A DNA stretch of 64,000 bases from a virus: positions 29,040-93,039 of the IMG/VR virus record IMGVR_UViG_3300029319_008653. One strand, written 5' to 3'. Made by a program: the position numbers and the translations under genes. The notes beneath the pieces are model-generated. The model had not been told where the DNA came from. It worked only from the letters and a program-made list of their open reading frames with translations, and made no database searches. This document shows positions 39,051 to 45,931 of this stretch, in pieces (within the stretch, counting starts at the first letter, position 1; each line of letters begins with the position of its first letter).

Positions 39051-41303
39051 ATGATAAATGTAGTTAAACGAAGCGGAGAATCGGAGCCTTGGGATGTAGA
39101 GAGAATACATCGTGTAGTGGGATGGGCTATTGAAGGAATAAAAGGAGTAACTGTATCTGATGTTGAGATAAATGCTAGCTTACAAAAGAGAGACGGTATG
39201 TCAACTAGAGAGATACATGAAGTCTTAATTGATTCTGCTGTTAATCTCATAAGTTTAAATACTCCCAATTATCAATATGTGGCCTCCCGACTTCTTTCTT
39301 ATCAGTTAAGAAAAGACGTCTGGGGAGGTAAAAATCCTCCTAAGTTAGTAGATTTTATTAATAAAAATGTACATGAGCATGATGTATATGATGAAGATAT
39401 CTTAATGCTTTATAATGATACAGAAATTAACAAGCTTGATGAATATATTGATCATAGTAGAGATAATTTGTTTACATATGCTGGCATGCGACAGCTTTGT
39501 GATAAGTATCTAATTCAAGATAGATCGACTGGTATTATCTATGAAACGCCTCAGTTTGCATATATGATTATTGCAATGGTTTGCTTTGGTAAATATAAAG
39601 GTGCGCAGAGAATGTCTTATGTTAAAAAAGCATATGATTATTTCTCTAAATTTAAAATTAATATTCCAACACCTTTAATGGCGGGGGTAAGAACAAAGAT
39701 TAGACAGTATGCGTCATGTTGTTTGATAGATATAGATGATACCCTACCTTCAATTTTTTCCTCGTCTACAGCAGCGGGGTATGCTACTGGTTCTCGATAT
39801 GGTATAGGTTTAAATATAGGTAGAATAAGACCTATCAATTCTCCTATTAGACGAGGAGAGGTGGTCCATACTGGCGTTATACCTTTTCTTAAACTAATGG
39901 AATCAACAGTTAAATCGTGCCATCAAAATGGTATACGAGGAGGATCTGCTACTGTTAATTTTCCTTTCTGGCATTATGAAGTAGAGGATATGGTAGTACT
40001 AAAAAATAATTCTGGTACTGACGATAATCGTGTTCGTAAGCTTGATTACTGCATTCAATTTAGTGAGTTATTTTATAAACGATTTTTAAAGAATGAGGAT
40101 ATTACTCTTTTCTCTCCATACGAAGCTAAAGAATTATATGATGCTTTTGGTCATGAAAATTTTGATGAACTATATGAGCAGTATGAAAGAAAAACATCAT
40201 TACGTTTTAAGAAAACTATCAAAGCTAGACAGCTTATGAGTCTTTTTGTAAAAGAAAGAGTCGAGACCGGTCGAATATATTATATGAATATTGATCATTG
40301 TAATCAAAGATCAGCTTGGGATACAGATGTTAAAATGACCAATCTATGTGTAGAAGTCTTACATCCCACTAACCCTTTGCAAGATACTAAAGATAAAGAT
40401 GCTGAAATAGGTATATGTATCCTATCAGCTATTAACGTCTTAGAAATTCAATCTGATGCTGAAATGGAGAAAGTATGCGATATTATTGTACGTATTTTGG
40501 ATCAGTTAATAGATTATCAAGATTACTTTTTACCAGCTGCAGAGAACTTTACTAAGAATAGACGGTCTTTAGGTATAGGTATAACTAATTTTGCTGCTTA
40601 TCTTGCTAAAAAAGGTGTGGGCTATGAGGATAGCGAAGCTCCTAATGTTGCTGACGAATTAATGGAAAAGGTTCAATATTATCTTCTTAGCTCTTCATGT
40701 ACTCTAGCAGAAGAAAAAGGACCATGTTCAAAATTTAATGAAACTAAATATAGTAAAGGATGGTTACCAACTGACGATTATAAGAAAGATATAGACGAAT
40801 TTGTTACTCGTAAAAATAGTATGGACTGGGAAGGTTTACGAAGCAGAATAAAAGAATCAGGACTACGACATAGTACAGTTTCTGCTATTATGCCCTGTGA
40901 GAGCTCTTCGGTAATACAGTGTTCTACAAATGGCATAGAACCTATTAGATCTTATATTACCTATAAGAAATCAAAAGCTCGTACGTTGCCCGTTATAGTA
41001 CCTAACTACTCATCCTATAAAAACAAATATACTCTTGCATATGATATGAAAGATAATACTGGTTTAATTAAGGTAGTAGGTGCATTGCAAAAATGGGTTG
41101 ATATGAGTATAAGCGCTAACATATATTATAACTACGCTCATTATGAGAATGGTGCTTTACCAGATGCAAAAGTAATTAAAGAACAGTTGTTAGCATATAA
41201 ATTAGGTTGGAGAACCGGTTACTATCTTAATACTGATGATGGTGATAAACAAAGTAGTGCAGAAGAAGAAAATGGTTGCGAGTCCGGAGCTTGTGCGTTA
41301 TAA
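39051..41303 (+). CDS. nrdA: Class Ia ribonucleotide reductase large subunit
   Basis: The 750-residue enzyme has an N-terminal ATP-cone (about residues 1-90, starting VVKRSGESEPWDVERIHRVV), the active-site region YASCCLIDIDD, the SCHQNGIRGGSATVNFPFWH segment, NLCVEVLHPT with the catalytic Asn-x-Cys-x-Glu, and the C-terminal CESGACAL whose two Cys pass electrons from thioredoxin or glutaredoxin. It reduces ribonucleoside diphosphates with the radical supplied by NrdB. Order nrdA-ferredoxin-nrdB resembles the enterobacterial nrdAB-yfaE. Length is normal, so the enzyme is probably active. Confidence 0.95.
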   Translation: MINVVKRSGESEPWDVERIHRVVGWAIEGIKGVTVSDVEINASLQKRDGMSTREIHEVLIDSAVNLISLNTPNYQYVASRLLSYQLRKDVWGGKNPPKLVDFINKNVHEHDVYDEDILMLYNDTEINKLDEYIDHSRDNLFTYAGMRQLCDKYLIQDRSTGIIYETPQFAYMIIAMVCFGKYKGAQRMSYVKKAYDYFSKFKINIPTPLMAGVRTKIRQYASCCLIDIDDTLPSIFSSSTAAGYATGSRYGIGLNIGRIRPINSPIRRGEVVHTGVIPFLKLMESTVKSCHQNGIRGGSATVNFPFWHYEVEDMVVLKNNSGTDDNRVRKLDYCIQFSELFYKRFLKNEDITLFSPYEAKELYDAFGHENFDELYEQYERKTSLRFKKTIKARQLMSLFVKERVETGRIYYMNIDHCNQRSAWDTDVKMTNLCVEVLHPTNPLQDTKDKDAEIGICILSAINVLEIQSDAEMEKVCDIIVRILDQLIDYQDYFLPAAENFTKNRRSLGIGITNFAAYLAKKGVGYEDSEAPNVADELMEKVQYYLLSSSCTLAEEKGPCSKFNETKYSKGWLPTDDYKKDIDEFVTRKNSMDWEGLRSRIKESGLRHSTVSAIMPCESSSVIQCSTNGIEPIRSYITYKKSKARTLPVIVPNYSSYKNKYTLAYDMKDNTGLIKVVGALQKWVDMSISANIYYNYAHYENGALPDAKVIKEQLLAYKLGWRTGYYLNTDDGDKQSSAEEENGCESGACAL

Positions 41304-41306
41304 ATA
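41299..41306 (+). promoter_or_regulatory. Late-type TATAAATA overlapping the nrdA stop
   Basis: Exact octamer spanning the nrdA stop codon, 5 nt before the ferredoxin ATG (41312). A late promoter on a nucleotide-metabolism gene is unusual; it may be coincidental in AT-rich DNA. Confidence 0.4.
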
Positions 41307-41311
41307 AAGAT

Positions 41312-41545
41312 ATGGCTGATAAAGAAGATAAAGTCCCAGAAAATGTGAAAGGTTCTTTTTACGTAGACGAACAATGTATAGACTGTGATGCTTGCCGTGA
41401 TGTTGCTCCTGGATTTTTTACTAGAAGCCACGATAATGGTTATAGTTATGTATATAATCAGCCCTCTACTGAAGACGAGAAAGAATTATGTATGGCAGCG
41501 TTAGAGGACTGTCCCGTGGAGGCTATAGGTAACGATGGAGAATAA
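41312..41545 (+). CDS. Small 4Fe-4S ferredoxin
   Basis: Starting at the ATG 41312 gives 77 residues, MADKEDKVPENVKGSFYVDE, followed by CIDCDACRDVAP (three cluster Cys in CxxCxxC) and, after a connecting helix, the remote Cys-Pro (DCPVEAIG). That is the one-cluster bacterial ferredoxin fold. Lying between nrdA and nrdB and overlapping nrdB by 11 bases, it probably helps assemble or maintain the NrdB diiron-tyrosyl radical, as the unrelated YfaE ferredoxin does in E. coli. The longer frame from 41276 is not needed. Confidence 0.85.
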   Translation: MADKEDKVPENVKGSFYVDEQCIDCDACRDVAPGFFTRSHDNGYSYVYNQPSTEDEKELCMAALEDCPVEAIGNDGE

Positions 41546-42611
41546 TTTTATGGAAACTGTTTTAAATACGAAAAATGTTGATACGACTAAGCAGCCAATG
41601 TTCTTAGGTGAAGATTTGGCTTTACAAAGATATGATAGGTTTAAATATCCTAAGTTTTTTGATCTATGGAGAAAGCAAGAAGAGTTTCATTGGCTCCCAG
41701 AAGAAGTATCCCTAACAAAGGATAGAAATGATTATGAGAACTTAACCGATACAGAGAGATTTATTTTTAATAGTAATCTTAGATGGCAAACTATGACCGA
41801 TAGTATGCTATCTAGAAGTATTCATAATATTAAAAATTATGTATCTAATCCTGAATTAGAGATATGTATGACTACTTGGGCTCGTTTTGAGACTATTCAT
41901 AGCTATTCTTATACATATACACTTCAAAATATAGCTAAAGATGCTACTCAGTTTTTTGATTCAATCTTAGAAGATAAGGAAATAGTTAAGAGAGCCAAAG
42001 AGATTAGCTCTGCATATAATACTCTACTTGGTGATGATAGTAATGATATTAAGCAAAAAATATTTAATGCCGTGCTATCAACTCAGATTACTGAAGGATT
42101 ATCCTTTTATACTTCATTTGCTTGTTCGTTTTTCTTCGGATATAAAGGTAAGATGGAAGGTAATTCTAAAATTATTGGCTTAATAGCTAGAGATGAAAAC
42201 TTACATGCTGCTATTACTCAGAATATTATGAAGTATTGGAGAGAGAATGAAGATGAAGGCTTTCAAGGAATACTAAAAGACAACGAACAAAAAATATATG
42301 ATATGTATGGACTAGCTGTAGAAAATGAGAAGAAATGGGGAGAATACCTTTTCTCACAAGGATCTTTACTTGGTATTAACTCTGAAATGTTAAGTGGTTA
42401 TATCGAGTGGCTCGCTAATAACAGGCTTAAATCTCTAGGTTATAATAAAATATTTGATCAATCTACTAATCCTATCGGCGGGTGGTTAAATAGCTTTACT
42501 GATAGTTCTAAGGTCCAAGTAGCGCCTCAAGAAACAGAAATTAGTTCATATAAAATAGGTGCTAGAGATACTGAAATTTCTTCTGAAGAATTTGATGATT
42601 TCGATCTTTAG
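41535..42611 (+). CDS. nrdB: Class Ia ribonucleotide reductase small subunit
   Basis: All diiron ligands and the radical tyrosine are visible: an Asp in TMTDSML, Glu and His in RFETIHSYSYTYT together with the Tyr of SYSYT, Glu in TEGLSFYTSFAC, and Glu/His in LIARDENLHAA. The protein of 358 residues thus has the typical class Ia active site with a stable tyrosyl radical. The C-terminal acidic tail (EEFDDFDL) should dock to NrdA. A second ATG at 41550 (Met6) is possible. A late promoter for the next gene starts one base after its stop. Confidence 0.95.
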   Translation: MENNFMETVLNTKNVDTTKQPMFLGEDLALQRYDRFKYPKFFDLWRKQEEFHWLPEEVSLTKDRNDYENLTDTERFIFNSNLRWQTMTDSMLSRSIHNIKNYVSNPELEICMTTWARFETIHSYSYTYTLQNIAKDATQFFDSILEDKEIVKRAKEISSAYNTLLGDDSNDIKQKIFNAVLSTQITEGLSFYTSFACSFFFGYKGKMEGNSKIIGLIARDENLHAAITQNIMKYWRENEDEGFQGILKDNEQKIYDMYGLAVENEKKWGEYLFSQGSLLGINSEMLSGYIEWLANNRLKSLGYNKIFDQSTNPIGGWLNSFTDSSKVQVAPQETEISSYKIGARDTEISSEEFDDFDL

Positions 42612-42619
42612 TATAAATA
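42612..42619 (+). promoter_or_regulatory. Late promoter TATAAATA
   Basis: Exact octamer beginning directly after the nrdB stop, 5 nt before the ATG at 42625. Confidence 0.6.
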
Positions 42620-42624
42620 ATTCT

Positions 42625-42852
42625 ATGGCAAATTATATAGCATCAATCAAAAAGAAATTAGAAGGTCAAAGGGATATTGAACTATCTGATTTAGAAGTTT
42701 ATTTAACTAATAGAGTCGCTATAGGCGAACATCCTCATATCGGAGAGGAAATTGAAAAGAAGCTTGAAACTATTGATAGTTTACAATCAAAAATTGAAAC
42801 TATAGATAAGCTTTTCCCTCAAAGTGTTCCTGAAGAATCAACCGATAGTTGA
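42625..42852 (+). CDS. Small conserved coiled-coil-like phage protein
   Basis: The frame is open further upstream, but the late promoter and the conserved start fix the ATG at 42625, giving 75 residues: MANYIASIKKKLEGQRDIEL, EVYLTNRVAIGEHPHIGEEI, and a C-terminal heptad-like helix (LETIDSLQSKIETIDKLF). The protein is very well conserved in pattern with small proteins of marine T4-likes that I recall. Late expression suggests a structural or assembly role. No known function. Confidence 0.6.
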   Translation: MANYIASIKKKLEGQRDIELSDLEVYLTNRVAIGEHPHIGEEIEKKLETIDSLQSKIETIDKLFPQSVPEESTDS

Positions 42853-42884
42853 TTAAATAGAATACGAGGATATAATCTTTAACT

Positions 42885-43634
42885 ATGAATAAAAAATATA
42901 TTATCATTGGAGCAGTAATTGCTGTAGTTGCATATTTTGCAATGTGCGGTAAGTGCGAAGCTCAAGAAGTAAAGCAAGAAAAAACATGGAGCGTAGCAAC
43001 TGAAGTTGGTTACTACGAATCAAGAATCTCCGGAGGATTGGTTGGTGCAGAAGACGCTCCTTATATTAAAGCATCTACAAAGATTGGCGATTTTTACGGC
43101 TTGTCTTTAGTAGGTGGAGTTGAATATGTACAGGACAATGAAGCTGATCAACTTCATGGCTCTATTGGTACAAAACTTTCAACCCCTATTGGTAGTATTG
43201 ATACCCGATTAGTTGCTCACAAGAAAGAAGATGCAGATGCTACCTTTGAACTTGTTGGTACTTACGGCGTTAATTTACTAAAATTCGTTGATACTGAACT
43301 AAGCTTAAGTGTAGAAAATGGATCATATGAAATATCTCGTGATACTCTAGACCCCATTTATACCCCAGCTATATTAGTTTCTAAAACCTTTAACACTGGT
43401 ACGTTTGATATTATTTTCGGCGGTGAATACGGTGCATCTTATGGGTTTGATGAAGACTATGAATATGTACACGGTTTTGTAAGAGCTGAAACAATCGTTA
43501 ATGATGTTGCAAAGCTATTCATTCAAAGTAATTGGGTAAATAGTGATGTTGTTTTTGCAGATGGTATTACATATAGTGATGCAGAACTTGATTTTGATCA
43601 ATCAGTTACTGCTGGTTTAGCTTTTACTTTCTAA
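42885..43634 (+). CDS. Putative outer-membrane beta-barrel protein with signal peptide
   Basis: Residues 1-27 form a signal peptide (KK, hydrophobic IIIGAVIAVVAYFAMC, then CEA|Q as a signal peptidase I site). The mature 222 residues alternate short amphipathic strands and turns (TEVGYYESRISGG, GLSLVGGVEYVQD, FIQSNWVNSDVVF), and the chain ends with AGLAFTF, the aromatic terminal signature recognised by the BAM complex. It would therefore sit in the host outer membrane during infection. A terminator follows. Its function (porin, receptor masking, exclusion) is not inferable from sequence. Confidence 0.65.
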   Translation: MNKKYIIIGAVIAVVAYFAMCGKCEAQEVKQEKTWSVATEVGYYESRISGGLVGAEDAPYIKASTKIGDFYGLSLVGGVEYVQDNEADQLHGSIGTKLSTPIGSIDTRLVAHKKEDADATFELVGTYGVNLLKFVDTELSLSVENGSYEISRDTLDPIYTPAILVSKTFNTGTFDIIFGGEYGASYGFDEDYEYVHGFVRAETIVNDVAKLFIQSNWVNSDVVFADGITYSDAELDFDQSVTAGLAFTF

Positions 43635-43652
43635 ATAATATCTAAACACAAT

Positions 43653-43690
43653 AAGCCCCCTACTGATAATCTCGGTAAGGGGCTTTTTTT
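43653..43690 (+). terminator. Rho-independent terminator after the beta-barrel gene
   Basis: AAGCCCCCTAC...GTAAGGGGCTT inverted repeat followed by eight or more T. GC-rich stem of at least 6 bp. Confidence 0.9.
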
Positions 43691-43694
43691 TGCA

Positions 43695-43868
43695 TTACTT
43701 GCTCCAAGCTGAACCACGGTACATACCGTGCTTAACTTCTTTAGCAGGTTTTGCTTTATTCGGATCGTAAGTGTTTCCTCTGTAAGAAGCGATGCCGGGT
43801 TTCTTTGCCACCGCTTTTTCAGAAACTTCCACTTTCGCTCCTCTATATTGCATATATGGAGTTGCCAT
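43695..43868 (-). CDS. Small YRG-repeat (DUF4278-like) protein
   Basis: The ATG at 43868 gives 57 residues with three YRG repeats: MATPYMQYRGAKVEV, IASYRGNTYDPNK and HGMYRGSAWSK. This resembles DUF4278, a short-repeat family best known from cyanobacteria. The gene uses GC-richer codons than its neighbours and, unlike most genes here, has a Shine-Dalgarno (AAGGAATAACACA). Upstream there is a GC-rich leader of about 100 bases with a CCC-GAAA-GGG hairpin. It may be a recent import from a bacterium. The longer frame to 44057 crosses that leader and is unlikely. Confidence 0.55.
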   Translation of the reverse strand: MATPYMQYRGAKVEVSEKAVAKKPGIASYRGNTYDPNKAKPAKEVKHGMYRGSAWSK

Positions 43869-43998
43869 TGTGTTATTCCTTGTTTTACGGTGCGTTCCTT
43901 CCCCTACCCCATATTTCCAGCATAGAATTATGTACAGAAAATAGGGTACTTCCGCCCTTTCGGGTGAACGAGTTATACATATATTTATTATTATATAG

Positions 43999-44319
43999 AT
44001 GTTCCTGCAAGATTTATTAAATAATTTCGTTATGGAAATATTATCATACACAAGCATTCTGTTTGCATTAGGAGGTTTATTCTCTATGCTTCTCCTTTAC
44101 ACTAATCCTTATTATAAAAATAAAATAGATAACGCTGTAAATGGTTTAAATGTAGCATATGAGGTAGCTCTACAAAAAGCTGAACAGATCGAAATATCAA
44201 AACACAAATGGCTTGAGTCTGAAAAAGTCGGATATGACATCGGTATAGAAATGGCTAAAGAATCTTGGTATAAGTACCATGCTGATAACTGGCGCAGAAG
44301 TAAGAAAAAAGCTGCTTAA
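43999..44319 (+). CDS. Small membrane protein with helical cytosolic tail
   Basis: Start at 43999 or at 44032 (Met12). One transmembrane helix, about residues 14-35 (LSYTSILFALGGLFSMLLLY), is followed by a long amphipathic helix (VNGLNVAYEVALQKAEQIEI) and a basic end (NWRRSKKKAA). The protein of up to 106 residues is followed by a strong terminator. Function unknown; its size and topology would fit a lysis accessory or membrane-remodelling protein. Confidence 0.5.
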   Translation: MFLQDLLNNFVMEILSYTSILFALGGLFSMLLLYTNPYYKNKIDNAVNGLNVAYEVALQKAEQIEISKHKWLESEKVGYDIGIEMAKESWYKYHADNWRRSKKKAA

Positions 44320-44336
44320 TTAATTAGAAAATAAAC

Positions 44337-44371
44337 AAGCCAGCGCCCCGAAAGGAGTGCTGGCTTTTTTT
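44337..44371 (+). terminator. Rho-independent terminator (AGCCAGC...GCTGGCT)
   Basis: Stem AGCCAGCGC / GTGCTGGCT around CCCGAAAGGA, then seven T. It separates the converging small membrane-protein genes. Confidence 0.9.
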
Positions 44372-44407
44372 AATATCTATCCGTACGCGAATTAGATAGA
44401 TAAGATT

Positions 44408-44638
44408 TTAATCTTTCTTAAGTAATCCAATTAAGATAAGAAGAGCTATAAGCCCTACTAACCCATTTTGACCCCCAATATTGGAGACAATACCTGTAAG
44501 ATTTCCGATAACATCTGCACCAAAAAGTGCGCCCGAACCGAATAATATTTCAGCTATAATGCTGATAGAAATTAAACCAAGACCTAAATCGATAATTGGT
44601 TTAATACCGTCTGTTATGAATGTAGTTATTTTGTTCAT
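44408..44638 (-). CDS. Small two-span hydrophobic membrane protein
   Basis: The 76-residue protein has two hydrophobic segments (about residues 12-40, rich in Ile/Leu/Gly, and 57-73, LVGLIALLILIGLLKKD) with a short positive C-terminus. This size and layout are those of small holins or antiholins, but a three-span holin candidate is already present at 18417. A perfect 9-bp hairpin (TTCAAGGAA-AGA-TTCCTTGAA, 44656-44676) lies just upstream in its leader. Confidence 0.5.
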   Translation of the reverse strand: MNKITTFITDGIKPIIDLGLGLISISIIAEILFGSGALFGADVIGNLTGIVSNIGGQNGLVGLIALLILIGLLKKD

Positions 44639-44655
44639 GAATAGTATTTAATCTT

Positions 44656-44676
44656 TTCAAGGAAAGATTCCTTGAA
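44656..44676. promoter_or_regulatory. Perfect hairpin in the leader region of the 44638 gene
   Basis: Inverted repeat TTCAAGGAA / TTCCTTGAA with a 3-nt loop. The plus-strand side is followed by nine A and the minus-strand side by AAAAGA, so it is not an ordinary terminator in either direction. A regulatory stem or an operator is possible. Confidence 0.35.
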
Positions 44677-44729
44677 AAAAAAATAGTAGTTAAATGTTGA
44701 TAAGTTTAGTTTATACTATATAATACGGG

Positions 44730-44737
44730 TATAAATA
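44730..44737 (+). promoter_or_regulatory. Late promoter TATAAATA before hsp20
   Basis: Exact octamer with a 7-nt spacer to the ATG at 44745. A TATAAT (44718-44723) just upstream could provide a second, earlier start. Confidence 0.55.
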
Positions 44738-44744
44738 ATTATCT

Positions 44745-45161
44745 ATGACTAGACTAACTACATATAGAGGAGATAACCCATTAAAAATCATTGAGGATAG
44801 CCTTAGCGGTTTCCTTAATTTAACGCCGGTCTTCCATAATTTGGAAGAAGTATATAAAACTGGAGATCAAGTAAGATTCGCGAACGGTAAAGATTCGTTG
44901 AATATTCAAATTGATATTCCAGGATGTAAAAAAGATGACCTTGATATAGATGTTGACTCTGATCAGCGTGAAGTTTATATTAAGGGTAAACGCACCGTTA
45001 GAACTAATGACGGAGAACAAACCCAGACCATGAATAGAAGTTTTTCTATTGGTAAAGAATACGATCTTAATAAAATTAAGTTTACGTATGAATATGGTGT
45101 ACTCGAGGTGTCAGTACCTAGACGTAAAAAGGAAGAATATATTAAAAAATATTCAGTCTAA
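44745..45161 (+). CDS. Small heat-shock protein (Hsp20/alpha-crystallin)
   Basis: The alpha-crystallin domain occupies residues about 45-130: SLNIQIDIPGCKKDDLDIDV, REVYIKGKRTVRTNDGEQ, NRSFSIGKEYDLNKIKFTYE, YGVLEVSVPRR. These are the classic Hsp20 beta-strand blocks, including the A-x-x-x-n-GvL-like YGVLEVSVP. It holds unfolding proteins in a refoldable state. T4-like marine phages frequently carry such a gene, often with late expression. The N-terminal part is short and the C-terminal IxI motif is not evident. Confidence 0.9.
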   Translation: MTRLTTYRGDNPLKIIEDSLSGFLNLTPVFHNLEEVYKTGDQVRFANGKDSLNIQIDIPGCKKDDLDIDVDSDQREVYIKGKRTVRTNDGEQTQTMNRSFSIGKEYDLNKIKFTYEYGVLEVSVPRRKKEEYIKKYSV

Positions 45162-45238
45162 TTACTAAATAAAACTGGCAGGTGAGTACGAACTTATAAA
45201 AAACTGGGGATGGTTGGTGGGAAACTTATATAGATCAA

Positions 45239-45490
45239 ATGGACATTTTTGGTTGGATTTACACTATTGCTTTTGGAGTATGCTATATACCGCAAATTGT
45301 AAAAACATGGAGAACTAAAAAGGTAGAAGACGTAAGTATTGGCTTATTTCAACTATCTATTATAGGCTATCTATCAGCAGCAGTATATGTTTTAACTAAT
45401 ATAGGACCAAATCTTATATTACTTTGTAATTATGCCTTTGGCGGGGCATGTAGCGTCTTTATGGTAGTATTATACTATAGGTATAAGTAA
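45239..45490 (+). CDS. SemiSWEET/PQ-loop sugar transporter-like protein
   Basis: The 83-residue protein has three membrane helices (about 4-22, 36-55, 59-79) and a PQ-loop motif in the first: FGVCYIPQIVKTWRTKKVED followed by VSIG. This size and topology match bacterial SemiSWEETs, which dimerise to move sugars across the inner membrane, and related PQ-loop proteins. It converges on the next gene with no gap. A phage-encoded copy is unusual. The transported substrate is unknown. Confidence 0.7.
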   Translation: MDIFGWIYTIAFGVCYIPQIVKTWRTKKVEDVSIGLFQLSIIGYLSAAVYVLTNIGPNLILLCNYAFGGACSVFMVVLYYRYK

Positions 45491-45886
45491 TTACTTACTT
45501 TCAGTAGGCCATAATCTAAGCTTCATATACTGAATATCTTTCTTTATTTCAGCTATATCAACTTCCATTTCTTTCATACTTTCTGTAAGAATAATATCTC
45601 CGCTCGGAGTAACAAAATTTGCTATTAGATTTTCTATCTTAGATATTAAAGGTAGTAATTCTTTTATATCGTTCTGATTAGATTGCGCCATAAAACGTAA
45701 AGCTTGGGTTTCTGTCTCCAAGCTTTCAATTTTTAATCTAATTATTTCTTGATCTTTCTGGTATACTTCTTGAGATACATATTGAGTATTTAGCCAGAGA
45801 GCAGCTAATGCACCTAATGCAGCAAGCAAGAACGTACTAAAGTTCAGATTATCGAAGAAAGATTGAATAGATTTAAACGAAGCCAT
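45491..45886 (-). CDS. Membrane-anchored coiled-coil protein
   Basis: The 131-residue protein has an N-terminal transmembrane helix (about residues 17-34, STFLLAALGALAALWL) followed by long heptad-patterned helices (EIIRLKIESLETETQALRFM, SKIENLIANF, MEVDIAEIKKDIQYMKLRL). Such N-anchored coiled coils resemble i-spanin-type lysis proteins or tail-chaperone-like membrane anchors. It lies downstream of the baseplate hub gene on the same strand. No o-spanin lipobox partner is seen next to it, so the lysis role is only a possibility. Confidence 0.5.
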   Translation of the reverse strand: MASFKSIQSFFDNLNFSTFLLAALGALAALWLNTQYVSQEVYQKDQEIIRLKIESLETETQALRFMAQSNQNDIKELLPLISKIENLIANFVTPSGDIILTESMKEMEVDIAEIKKDIQYMKLRLWPTESK

Positions 45887-45931
45887 TTAATAGATATTTA
45901 TTCTTTATAGTTCCTTATATTGAGTAAAAAG

